Assembly (NCBI GenBank): GCA_002335945.1
Contig: DDDD01000144.1
Coordinates: forward strand, 1-13,858
Source of the DNA: Porticoccaceae bacterium UBA1989
GTDB taxonomy: Bacteria; Pseudomonadota; Gammaproteobacteria; Pseudomonadales; Porticoccaceae
Direction: 5' to 3'
Length of the DNA: 13,858 nt
Numbering within the stretch: the stretch's first letter is position 1; each line of letters begins with the position of its first letter. This document shows positions 7,379-13,858 of the stretch, in pieces. Both the position numbers and the translations under genes were made by a program. The notes beneath the pieces were generated by a model. It was not told the DNA's origin, did no database searches, and worked only from the letters and a program-made list of their open reading frames with translations.

Positions 7379-7465
7379 CTATTGTTTGTTGTCGAATAAC
7401 AAGGCAAACTAGTATTTCATCGGGCAGGGATAGCTTGCATGAATCTCCCATACGGAAGTGAACAC

Positions 7466-7470
7466 AAGGA
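7466..7470 (+). promoter_or_regulatory. Ribosome binding site of the response regulator gene
   Basis: AAGGA sits 7 nt before the ATG at 7478 and supports it as the start. Confidence 0.6.
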
Positions 7471-7477
7471 ATGAAAC

Positions 7478-8149
7478 ATGCACGTTCTCATCGTAGATGA
7501 TCATGCTTTCGTTTGTGTTGGTCTAAAAGCGACACTAAGCGAAGAGTTTAAAAACATTGAAGTGACCACCACTGACCATGGTGATACTGCGTTAACTATC
7601 CTCGCCAAAAATACCATTGATCTGGCGATCGTCGATCTATTTATGCCCGGTGGTGCAGGGGGCTTTAACTTTATTGAGATGCTCTGCGAAAGCTACCCGA
7701 AGCTTCCCCTAATTGTACTTTCTGCCTCAGAGAATCCCGCACATATTCGTAAATGTCTCGACTTTGGCGTAGCTGGATTTGTGACTAAATCAGCCCCTAA
7801 AGATGCCCTGTTTGATGCTATCGCCAAGGCGATGGTCGGAGAGCGGTATGTTCCTGCGTCACTCATCGACTCAATGCCAGAGGTGGCTAGGGTTATAGAT
7901 GAGGTGGATTCTGGTGCCGATCTGGAAATTATCGCTGGATTGGTTACTCAGAGGCAGATGGATATTTTGCTGCGTATTACCCAGGGTCGATCCAACAAAC
8001 AAATCGCCCGTGAACTCGACCTTTCTGAGAATACCGTGAAGGTTCATGTGAGTGCTATGTTGAGAGCGCTGGGCCTAAGTAATCGTACTCAGGCGGGTAT
8101 TTTAGGCCAAAAGTTGGGGTTATCTGAAACCTCAGTATCCCTTAAATAA
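7478..8149 (+). CDS. NarL/LuxR-family response regulator
   Basis: A 223-residue cytoplasmic two-component output protein. The receiver domain (about 1-120) has the acidic pocket Asp7-Asp8, phospho-acceptor Asp53 in AIVDLFMP, the switch Ser82 in VLSAS, and Lys104 in FVTKSAP, so it should be phosphorylatable. A linker leads to a C-terminal LuxR-type helix-turn-helix (about 155-206) with TQRQMDILLRITQGRSNKQI and the recognition-helix region LSENTVKVHV. Architecture and length match UvrY/GacA-type regulators, whose usual partner is a hybrid kinase with a terminal HPt domain. Just such a kinase is encoded at the other end of this co-directional run (11291-13537), so the pair is probably cognate. 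It is followed after 42 nt by the TonB-dependent receptor. Target promoters are unknown; candidates are its own upstream region with several inverted repeats, and the repeats downstream of the kinase. Confidence 0.92.
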   Translation: MHVLIVDDHAFVCVGLKATLSEEFKNIEVTTTDHGDTALTILAKNTIDLAIVDLFMPGGAGGFNFIEMLCESYPKLPLIVLSASENPAHIRKCLDFGVAGFVTKSAPKDALFDAIAKAMVGERYVPASLIDSMPEVARVIDEVDSGADLEIIAGLVTQRQMDILLRITQGRSNKQIARELDLSENTVKVHVSAMLRALGLSNRTQAGILGQKLGLSETSVSLK

Positions 8150-8180
8150 TATTTACTAAAGCCATTTACCAATAGTAGTT

Positions 8181-8185
8181 AGAGG
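8181..8185 (+). promoter_or_regulatory. Ribosome binding site of the TonB-dependent receptor gene
   Basis: AGAGG lies 6 nt before the ATG at 8192 and supports this start. Confidence 0.5.
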
Positions 8186-8191
8186 CAAAAC

Positions 8192-10246
8192 ATGTCAATA
8201 AAAATTATAAAAAAACACAGTGTAAATCTACTCTTCCCCGTTGCCTTATTAATGCCGGTCTTGACGGCGGCACAGGCTATGGTTACTGAAGACGATCTTC
8301 TGGGCGATATTCAAATGGTTCACAGTGTTACCCATATGGACCAAACATTACCAGAAACCCCTGCCTCGGTGACTATTATTGATCGACGTATGATCGATGC
8401 ATCACCGGCCCTCGATGTGGTTGATTTATTAAGGCTGGTCCCCGGATTACAGACCTACTTTGTCAATGCCAACCGTCCTGGTGTTACCTACCATACGCTG
8501 GGGACTCCCTATCCGCGCCGACTCGAGGTGAAAGTCGATGGTCGCTCAGTTTACGAAGCACTTTTTTCTTCAGTGGAATGGAATACTTTAGGGGTAGACC
8601 TAGACGATATTGAATATATTGAAGTGGTGCGCGGCGCCAATGCCCCGGCTGACGGCAGTAACGCGTTCCTTGCTTCAATTAATATTATTACCCGTTCACC
8701 GCTGCTAGATAAGGGTTGGAATCTTCGGAGTTATGCGGGTGGTAATCACATTCGTAATGGTTCGTTGAGTTACGCAGGATCGGTGGGCGAAGTAAATCAT
8801 CGCACCAGCCTTAGCGTTCGAAGTAATGATGGGTTTGATGATTTTGGCGATACCGTACTTGACGATGGGGCAGAGACCGTTACTTTTGGCTTTAAAGGCC
8901 TGTGGACACCTAGCGCCAGTGATAGTCTGGAGTTCAAACTGGGGATGAGCAACAGCAATATTGGTGTCGGTACCTTCGTGTCGTCTAGCCCCGGCATAGG
9001 CACGGATCCCCGCAAGATAGATGTGCAATATCAGCACATGCAATGGAATCATTTAACGGACGAAGGTAACAAATACGAATTTATTGCTTACCACAATGTT
9101 TTAAAAATGACCGATATTACCCAGCCGGTTAGTCTATATGGGGCGCTATCAGTCTTTCCCGATGGTCATCCGGTAAAAACGGCACTTCTTCAATTACCAG
9201 ATAAGGTAATTATTAATGCCGAGAGTTATGGTCGTTCTGCGAGAGTACATACAGAATTTCGAGCAATATTTAATCAATGGGATGATTTTCGTGGGGTAAC
9301 TGGCATTGCTCTCAGAAACGATCGCGTTTCCAGTGATACTTTATTTGATGGGTTGGGTAATGTTGCTGAAAAGACCTATCGCGCCTATTCAAATGTTGAG
9401 TGGAATACCAGCAATCGCATCGTACTTAATGGCGGTGTTGTCGCGGAAAATGATGATACGGGCACCTTCGTTTCCTATCGTGTCGCGAGTAACTTTCGGC
9501 TGGCCGAAAATCAAGCCTTACGATTGGCATTCAATCGTGGCTATCGTGCGCCAACGCTCCTTGAAAGTAATCAGGTCAGCAATGTTCGCTACGACGAAAA
9601 CTTGATACTCGACAGGAGTGTTTTTACAGATCCTGACATCACTCGTGAAAAACTATCGAGTTCAGAAATTGGCTATACAGGTTCTTTTGATGACTCTAGT
9701 ATCACCTTTGATTTAAGAGTTTTTCGTGAGGAACTAAGAGATGTTATTGATGAGCGCCGAGAACAGTATCCGGATGTAGATCAACAGGTAAACATTCGTG
9801 ATAACACAGATACTATTAATGTCGAAGGTGTTGAGTGGCAAGCTCAGTATCGCCCCAGCCATAAAGTATTAGTTCATGCTAACTACAGCTATGTTAAATC
9901 TGGTGGTGAGACGCTATATAGAAGCACGCCAAATGTTGAATATCGTGATCTTGGTGGTCTTTCGCCGGGCCCCGCTGCCGGATTACTGATGAGCTACATG
10001 ACTGATGGTGGGGTAAGTCTCAGCACTATGGTTAATTACCAGTCGGCGATGACGCATCCTGACGGGTCTAAGCTAGATGGCTACACCCGTGTTGACCTTA
10101 AGGTGATGAAAAAACTCAGCTTAAATAACTCTCCAGCAGAGTTATCGTTTATCGTGCAAAACGCTGGCACGGATTATTTTGAGTTCTATGAAAGTAATGC
10201 CTTTAAGACCCGCTATGTCATTGGGCTTAAATTAGGTTTCCCCTAA
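8192..10246 (+). CDS. TonB-dependent outer-membrane receptor
   Basis: A 684-residue exported protein. Residues 1-29 form a signal peptide with cleavage probable after AQA. The plug domain (about 50-168) shows PASVTIIDRRMI, DLLRLVPGLQ, VKVDGRSV, the DDIEYIEVVRGAN segment and GSNAFLASINIITR, all standard plug features. The rest reads as alternating beta-strands of a 22-strand barrel, with the conserved RAPTLLE strand near 450 and a final strand ending in KLGFP. The usual C-terminal aromatic residue is therefore penultimate. Such receptors import ligands too large or rare for porins (siderophores, cobalamin, carbohydrates and others) using TonB energy. Nothing in the sequence identifies the ligand, and no TonB, ExbB/D or transporter genes are present. 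The receptor sits 42 nt behind the response regulator and 49 nt before a periplasmic binding protein, suggesting it serves, or is controlled by, the adjacent sensing system. Confidence 0.92.
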   Translation: MSIKIIKKHSVNLLFPVALLMPVLTAAQAMVTEDDLLGDIQMVHSVTHMDQTLPETPASVTIIDRRMIDASPALDVVDLLRLVPGLQTYFVNANRPGVTYHTLGTPYPRRLEVKVDGRSVYEALFSSVEWNTLGVDLDDIEYIEVVRGANAPADGSNAFLASINIITRSPLLDKGWNLRSYAGGNHIRNGSLSYAGSVGEVNHRTSLSVRSNDGFDDFGDTVLDDGAETVTFGFKGLWTPSASDSLEFKLGMSNSNIGVGTFVSSSPGIGTDPRKIDVQYQHMQWNHLTDEGNKYEFIAYHNVLKMTDITQPVSLYGALSVFPDGHPVKTALLQLPDKVIINAESYGRSARVHTEFRAIFNQWDDFRGVTGIALRNDRVSSDTLFDGLGNVAEKTYRAYSNVEWNTSNRIVLNGGVVAENDDTGTFVSYRVASNFRLAENQALRLAFNRGYRAPTLLESNQVSNVRYDENLILDRSVFTDPDITREKLSSSEIGYTGSFDDSSITFDLRVFREELRDVIDERREQYPDVDQQVNIRDNTDTINVEGVEWQAQYRPSHKVLVHANYSYVKSGGETLYRSTPNVEYRDLGGLSPGPAAGLLMSYMTDGGVSLSTMVNYQSAMTHPDGSKLDGYTRVDLKVMKKLSLNNSPAELSFIVQNAGTDYFEFYESNAFKTRYVIGLKLGFP

Positions 10247-10263
10247 GCCATGACAGCCTTTCT

Positions 10264-10275
10264 CTATTCAAATAG
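10264..10275. repeat. Short palindrome CTATT-CA-AATAG between receptor and binding-protein genes
   Basis: A 5-bp inverted repeat with a 2-nt centre lies in the 49-nt gap before the ATG at 10296, where no clear ribosome binding site is seen. It is short enough to be chance. Confidence 0.25.
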
Positions 10276-10295
10276 TAAGCGCTGTTGCTCCTGAT

Positions 10296-11294
10296 ATGAT
10301 GCCTCTAGGGATTCTGCATAGACTTCGTTGTTTGATCAAATCTCAAGTAGTCTGCATCGCTATACTTTTTTTAATCATGCCTTTAGTGAGTTCTGGTTCT
10401 GTGTATGCGGCGTCGGATTTAAAGAAGAGCCGCGTACTATTCGTTACCAGTAAAAAAACAGCTATTTATACTCAAGTAGTGGATTTGGTGAAGCGTAATT
10501 TACGGAACCAAAAAGATACTAGCCACCAGTTTACTGTAGTGCTGGGAAAGTCCTTTGCAGACGCTCAGATAAACTTTTCCCCCGACCTTATTGTTACTGT
10601 CGGTGCAAGCGCGTCTGAACTTGTCATGAAAGAAAAACCTGTCCAGCCAGTGTTGGCGGTATTAATTACTGACAGCGCCTTTGAAATTCTGGCGAATAAA
10701 TACTTCGGCTCCAAAGCGAGCGCACATGCAGCACAGGTATCGGTTATTTGTTTGGATCAACCGATCCAACGAAGTATTAAATTGGCTAAGTTGTTAGTCC
10801 CAGAGGCAAAAATTGCTGGAATAATGACCGGTCCTTCATCGAAGCAAAATTCTGTAGAGTTTGCTGAGCAGGTTGAATCAGCAGGAATGACGCCTAAGCT
10901 GGTTAATATTGAATTGACGGACAACCCGATTCATAAGTTGGAACCTATTATCAGGGATAGCGATGTGTTTATTCCGGTCCCGGATAATCGCCTCGTAAAC
11001 ATTGCGACGGCAAGGTGGATTTTACAGCTTAGTTTTAGATACCAAATCCCCGTTATTGCTTATTCCAAAACCTATCTAGATGCGGGTGCCACGGCGGCCA
11101 TTTTTTCTTCGGTTGAAAATGTTGCCAGGCAAACCTCTGAATTTATTACAGATGAAAAAATGCGTATTGACGCGGGGGCTCATATGCCGGCTTATTACTC
11201 GATCAAGTTCAATTATTCAGTGGTCGGCAATCTGAATATTGATTTAAAGACTGAACAGTTTTATCGCAACGCACTAAAGGCTGATTGGGAATGA
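10296..11294 (+). CDS. Periplasmic substrate-binding protein of the ABC_sub_bind kind, probable sensor partner
   Basis: A 332-residue exported protein. The N-terminus has basic residues, a hydrophobic core (about 18-31) and a likely signal peptidase I site after VYA (residue 38); no lipobox is seen. The mature part resembles the ABC_sub_bind/TrpX-like type I periplasmic binding fold: a strand SRVLFVTSKK, the PDLIVTVGASAS segment near 96-107, a central VPEAKIAGIMTGPSS strand, and the family-like QIPVIAYSKTYLDAGATAAI hinge region near 250-270. No ABC permease or ATPase gene is adjacent. The gene overlaps the hybrid kinase by 4 nt (ATGA at 11291-11294), so ligand presentation to the kinase, rather than transport, is the likelier job; that is inference. 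The start is the first of two tandem ATGs (10296, 10299), and no good Shine-Dalgarno precedes either. Family assignment is moderate because such folds diverge widely. Confidence 0.75.
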   Translation: MMPLGILHRLRCLIKSQVVCIAILFLIMPLVSSGSVYAASDLKKSRVLFVTSKKTAIYTQVVDLVKRNLRNQKDTSHQFTVVLGKSFADAQINFSPDLIVTVGASASELVMKEKPVQPVLAVLITDSAFEILANKYFGSKASAHAAQVSVICLDQPIQRSIKLAKLLVPEAKIAGIMTGPSSKQNSVEFAEQVESAGMTPKLVNIELTDNPIHKLEPIIRDSDVFIPVPDNRLVNIATARWILQLSFRYQIPVIAYSKTYLDAGATAAIFSSVENVARQTSEFITDEKMRIDAGAHMPAYYSIKFNYSVVGNLNIDLKTEQFYRNALKADWE

Positions 11295-13537
11295 GAGATA
11301 AGAGAAAGTTATCCAGCATTCATGCCCGTCTTCTGTTGACGACATTGATACCTTTGACCTTGTTGAGTTTGATTTTAGGTTGGTACATTGTTACCAGTCA
11401 GCGGGCAGTTTTACTGAGTAATCTTCACGATACTGGCAGGGTGGCAGCTCAGCAAATGGCATCTAACGCAGAGTTTGCTCTGTTCTCTGGCAACCAATCT
11501 ATGCTTGAAACATTGGGCTATTCGGTTCTCGATATTCCATCAGTGTCAGGTATTGTTTTTTACAATGAGATTGATGAGAGCACGGTTCGAATAGGCACTA
11601 TTGATGTATCGGCCAAACGCATGTCTGAAGCATTTGGTAGAGATCTGCCATTTTTTATTGATAGCTATTGGTATTTTTATTCGCCTATTACCATTAGTGG
11701 TATTCCCATCATGGACTACGATGAGGTGGGCCAATCTGACCCTGAATCACTCGGCTGGGTGGTGGTGGCACTTACAGATCAGATACTCTTAGAGGAGCAG
11801 AAAGAGGCGATATTTGGGGCGCTGGTGGTCACTACGCTCAGTTTACTCGTCGCCGCCTGGTTATCCATGCGGATTGGTCGGAGTATTTCACGTCCCGTAG
11901 AGAGTCTTACGGAGATTGTAGAAGTGATGGAGGCTGGCGCTCTTGACTCACTGGCGACAGAAGATGGGCCTCTGGAGATTCGCAAGTTAGCCTATGGTAT
12001 TAATCAGCTGGCTACCAGTGTCAGAGAATCCAATGTGCGTATGCAAAGTGAAATAGCCCGAGCCACGGCGCAGCTGCAGATTACATTGATAGAACTCGAA
12101 GAAGCCATGGAAGCTCAGGATCAGTTCCTAGCACGAATGAGTCATGAGTTGCGTACGCCTTTGACAGCTGTGATTGGATTTTCCAAACTGTTGGCCAAAG
12201 AGGAAGATGCTAGCAAGCGTAAGGAGCATCTGCGTGTCATTGAAAGCTCATCAACCATGCTGCTAACCATGATTGATGATATTTTGGAATTTTCCAAAGC
12301 CCATTTGGGCGGGTTTACGCTAGAGAAAAGAAATTTCAATATGGATCAGTGGTTTACTGATTTGGTCGCTATCCATCGACCGAGCGCGGATGCCAAGAAT
12401 ATCGCGTTAACCTGTAGTATTGCCGATGATGTGCCTAGAAACCTATCTGGCGATCCAGTACGTCTGGCGCAGATTGTCAGCAACCTTATAAGCAATGCAC
12501 TCAAATTTACGGATCGTGGCTTTGTGGCCGTCGATATTCAGTGCCAATCAGCTGAAGATAATTATGTCGTGCTTGAATGTTCTGTCTCTGATTCAGGGAA
12601 AGGTATTGCGGCCGATAAAATTCCTATTTTGTTTGATCCCTTTGCTCAGGAAGATACCTCCATTAATCGCCGCTTTGGTGGCACCGGTTTGGGGCTCGCG
12701 ATTTGCAAGCGTCTGGCGCAGACCATGGGCGGTGAGATTAAGATTGAGAGTGAAGAGGGTAAGGGCTCAGTTGTTAGTTTTACCTGCCGGCTCTATGAAG
12801 TAGATGAGTCAATGCTTGAGAATGGTGATGGAGCCATGCTAACCGAGAAGGTTCTGGCTGGTGTCACTATTTTGTTGGCGGAAGATAATCCCTTTAATCA
12901 GAAGTTAATCGTAAAGCTTTTACGGGGCTATGGTGCGGACTGTTTAGTGGCAAATAACGGCCTTGAGGCTATTGAAATTGCCGGCGACCTCCATGTGGAT
13001 GTGGTACTTATGGATATTCATATGCCGATTGTGGATGGGGTCACGGCCTGTGAGACGATTGTGCAGCAATCTGGAGAAAGCCCTCCTATTATCGGCCTGA
13101 CCGCTGATATTACGCCAATGGAACAGCAACGAATGCTGACCGCGGGCGCTGTGAGCGTTCAATCTAAGCCTGTTGACGAAGTAAAGCTGGTTAATAGCAT
13201 TTTAAAATCTCTAAATGATGTCAATGTAATCAGCGAAAATACAGGGGGCGGGCTTTTGGCGTCGGTGATTCCGGTCGAAGAGCTAAAGGCGGCACTCTAT
13301 GATAATCTCGATAAACTTGACCTGCAGTTGAGATCTGGCGAGAAAAGCAGTCAGAGGCAGATTATTCACGACCTTATGGGGCTTTGCGGGCTATATGGTA
13401 TGGATGAGCTTAGGGAACTGGTATTGCAGTTTAGAGCGTGCTACGGCACCTCAGAGTTTGAGGATAACATTAAGAAGGTGCAGGATATTCGTCAGCACAT
13501 CGAAGACTACTTGGTAAAAGACTCTAATAAGGCCTGA
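11291..13537 (+). CDS. Hybrid sensor histidine kinase with receiver and HPt domains (BarA/GacS-like layout)
   Basis: A 748-residue inner-membrane kinase. Membrane segments at about 16-36 and 174-194 bracket a periplasmic sensor of about 135 residues (AEFALFSGNQ region) that recalls BarA-type sensors. A HAMP region (about 195-250) and coiled coil follow. The HisKA domain has His285 in MSHELRTP; the ATPase domain has Asn398/Asn402, DSGKGI (434-439) and GGTGLGLA (463-470). The receiver has Glu531-Asp532, phospho-acceptor Asp575 in VLMDIHMP, Thr604 and Lys626. A C-terminal HPt domain (about 660-742) has His693 in IIHDLMGLCG. All phosphorelay residues are intact, so a His285-Asp575-His693 relay to an external receiver is expected, most simply Asp53 of the NarL-type regulator at 7478-8149. 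The ATG at 11291 overlaps the binding-protein stop; an in-frame TTG two codons upstream is less likely. The overlap suggests co-translation with its probable ligand-binding partner. Confidence 0.92.
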   Translation: MRDKRKLSSIHARLLLTTLIPLTLLSLILGWYIVTSQRAVLLSNLHDTGRVAAQQMASNAEFALFSGNQSMLETLGYSVLDIPSVSGIVFYNEIDESTVRIGTIDVSAKRMSEAFGRDLPFFIDSYWYFYSPITISGIPIMDYDEVGQSDPESLGWVVVALTDQILLEEQKEAIFGALVVTTLSLLVAAWLSMRIGRSISRPVESLTEIVEVMEAGALDSLATEDGPLEIRKLAYGINQLATSVRESNVRMQSEIARATAQLQITLIELEEAMEAQDQFLARMSHELRTPLTAVIGFSKLLAKEEDASKRKEHLRVIESSSTMLLTMIDDILEFSKAHLGGFTLEKRNFNMDQWFTDLVAIHRPSADAKNIALTCSIADDVPRNLSGDPVRLAQIVSNLISNALKFTDRGFVAVDIQCQSAEDNYVVLECSVSDSGKGIAADKIPILFDPFAQEDTSINRRFGGTGLGLAICKRLAQTMGGEIKIESEEGKGSVVSFTCRLYEVDESMLENGDGAMLTEKVLAGVTILLAEDNPFNQKLIVKLLRGYGADCLVANNGLEAIEIAGDLHVDVVLMDIHMPIVDGVTACETIVQQSGESPPIIGLTADITPMEQQRMLTAGAVSVQSKPVDEVKLVNSILKSLNDVNVISENTGGGLLASVIPVEELKAALYDNLDKLDLQLRSGEKSSQRQIIHDLMGLCGLYGMDELRELVLQFRACYGTSEFEDNIKKVQDIRQHIEDYLVKDSNKA

Positions 13538-13562
13538 TATTTGGCTGCAACTGTATTTTAAC

Positions 13563-13578
13563 TAATACTTTAGTATTA
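13563..13578. repeat. Perfect 7-bp inverted repeat TAATACT-TT-AGTATTA
   Basis: The arms lie 25 nt behind the hybrid kinase stop. The 2-nt centre is too tight for an RNA loop without opening pairs, and the stem is AT-rich with no T-tract directly behind, so a duplex-DNA operator site is at least as plausible as a terminator. Confidence 0.5.
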
Positions 13579-13662
13579 ACTCGTCAGTGTAATTTCTTTT
13601 ACCTTCGTACTGCACTATCTTATACATAAGTTGACCCCTTGGCATGATGCTTTAACAGGGAC

Positions 13663-13674
13663 TTTACTGGTAAA
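13663..13674. repeat. Inverted repeat TTTAC-TG-GTAAA
   Basis: A 5-bp palindrome with a 2-nt centre, starting exactly 100 bp after the one at 13563. The similar geometry is suggestive, but the arms are short. Confidence 0.3.
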
Positions 13675-13737
13675 AATACACAGACCTACACTGCTGTAAG
13701 AAAGACGGTACTGATAGACAGGACGTTTACAGAGCTT

Positions 13738-13755
13738 AGTTGACAGGGAGTTGAC
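13738..13755 (+). repeat. Direct repeat of AGTTGAC at 11-bp spacing
   Basis: AGTTGAC occurs at 13738-13744 and 13749-13755, one helical turn apart, with a third copy at 13629-13635. The first of the pair overlaps a TTGACA hexamer. Such phasing is common in response-regulator binding sites, but no link to the regulator in this window is shown. Confidence 0.3.
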
Positions 13756-13816
13756 TACAAAGGATAGATGCTCAGTCAGTTACTTTACTTCGTTTGCTAC
13801 CAGTTGTGCAGTACAG

Positions 13817-13848
13817 ACGACTTGGAAGTCGTGCGCCACGGACGGCGC
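13817..13848. repeat. Two abutting hairpins near the right edge
   Basis: ACGACTT-GG-AAGTCGT (13817-13832) is followed with no gap by GCGCC-ACGGAC-GGCGC (13833-13848). This stretch is also more GC-rich than the DNA before it. It could be part of a structured RNA or a leader that continues beyond the window. Confidence 0.45.
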
Positions 13849-13858
13849 GGGTCAATCC

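Larger units (their letters stand above)
7228..7477. other. Non-coding gap between polysaccharide and signalling runs
   Basis: No coding region is supported here. The gap holds two inverted repeats (7262-7290 and 7363-7378, listed separately) and a third weak one, TTGTT (7386-7390) with AACAA (7398-7402). A possible sigma-70 promoter for the response regulator is TTGTTG (7386-7391), an 18-nt spacer and TAGTAT (7410-7415); it is a poor match and would overlap the third repeat. The leader would then run about 60 nt to the ATG at 7478. Transcription most likely restarts in this gap because gene content changes from polysaccharide to signalling. Confidence 0.4.
13538..13858. other. Non-coding tail with short palindromes and repeated heptamers
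   Basis: I see no gene in these 321 nt. Three inverted repeats with 2-nt centres (13563-13578, 13663-13674, 13817-13832), three AGTTGAC heptamers (13629, 13738, 13749) and two copies of ACTTTACT (13661, 13782) are present. A possible promoter reading rightward has a perfect TTGACA at 13740-13745, but its -10 (GATAGA at 13763-13768, 17-nt spacer) matches only three of six positions. On the minus strand a short frame without a start is open from the right edge for about 28 codons; it resembles no family I know. Confidence 0.5.

Noticed and set aside
7365..7380. Sigma-54-like promoter beginning TGGCAGA
   Set aside because: The position 12 nt downstream of the GG reads TC, not GC; the sequence is better explained as part of a small hairpin.
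8705..9052. 115-codon open frame on the minus strand inside the receptor gene
   Set aside because: It lies wholly within a well-supported TonB-dependent receptor, has no recognisable domain, and is best seen as a shadow frame.
13640..13655. Sigma-54-like promoter TGGCATG-ATGC-TTTA
   Set aside because: The -24 half fits (TGGCA), but the invariant GC of the -12 element is replaced by TA at the required spacing.
13605..13814. GTACTGCAC (13605-13613) and its complement GTGCAGTAC (13806-13814) as ends of a mobile element
   Set aside because: A 9-bp inverted match in 320 nt is not rare, there is no target duplication and no transposase between them.
13790..13858. Partial class II tRNA (serine-like, GGA anticodon)
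   Set aside because: The anticodon loop has six rather than seven nucleotides, no D arm is recognisable upstream, and the T-loop is one base short.

Overview
All recognisable genes in this window lie on the + strand. The gene content suggests a Gram-negative, probably marine gammaproteobacterium: an exosortase/EpsI exopolysaccharide locus, an outer-membrane TonB-dependent receptor, a Lol-type lipoprotein, and a hybrid kinase and NarL-type regulator pair arranged like BarA/UvrY (GacS/GacA). Base composition is roughly even. The taxonomic call is inference from gene families, not from a marker gene.

Region 1 (about 1-7227) is a tightly packed run of six genes in a sugar-nucleotide, surface-polysaccharide and exosortase locus. 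It holds the C-terminal part of an NAD-dependent sugar-nucleotide epimerase with a zinc-ribbon-like insertion, a histidine-phosphatase-family enzyme, a sugar-1-phosphate nucleotidyltransferase, a WecG/TagA/CpsF glycosyltransferase fused to a C-terminal STAS-like domain, an exosortase fused to an EpsI domain, and a large TPR lipoprotein of the PEP-CTERM system (PrsT type). Three junctions are 4-nt stop/start overlaps (1354-1357, 2088-2091, 4831-4834) and the other two gaps are 26 and 11 nt, so the run is very likely one operon entering from the left edge. The first three genes would make or remodel an activated sugar, the fourth would transfer a sugar to a lipid-linked carrier, and the last two belong to the exosortase machinery. 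No PEP-CTERM-type substrate protein is encoded here.

Region 2 (7228-7477) is a 250-nt non-coding gap with a nested inverted repeat and a second hairpin. It separates the polysaccharide operon from a signalling unit.

Region 3 (7478-13537) is a second co-directional run: a NarL/LuxR-type response regulator, a TonB-dependent receptor, a periplasmic binding protein of the ABC_sub_bind kind with no ABC permease or ATPase beside it, and a hybrid histidine kinase (two membrane segments, HAMP, HisKA, HATPase, receiver, HPt). The simplest reading is an envelope-spanning sensing circuit. The receptor would admit a ligand, the binding protein would capture it and present it to the kinase, and a His-Asp-His-Asp relay would end on the response regulator encoded first in the run. 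The ligand and the target genes are unknown.

Region 4 (13538-13858) has no gene I can support. It contains several short inverted repeats with 2-nt centres, three copies of the heptamer AGTTGAC, and two abutting hairpins close to the right edge.
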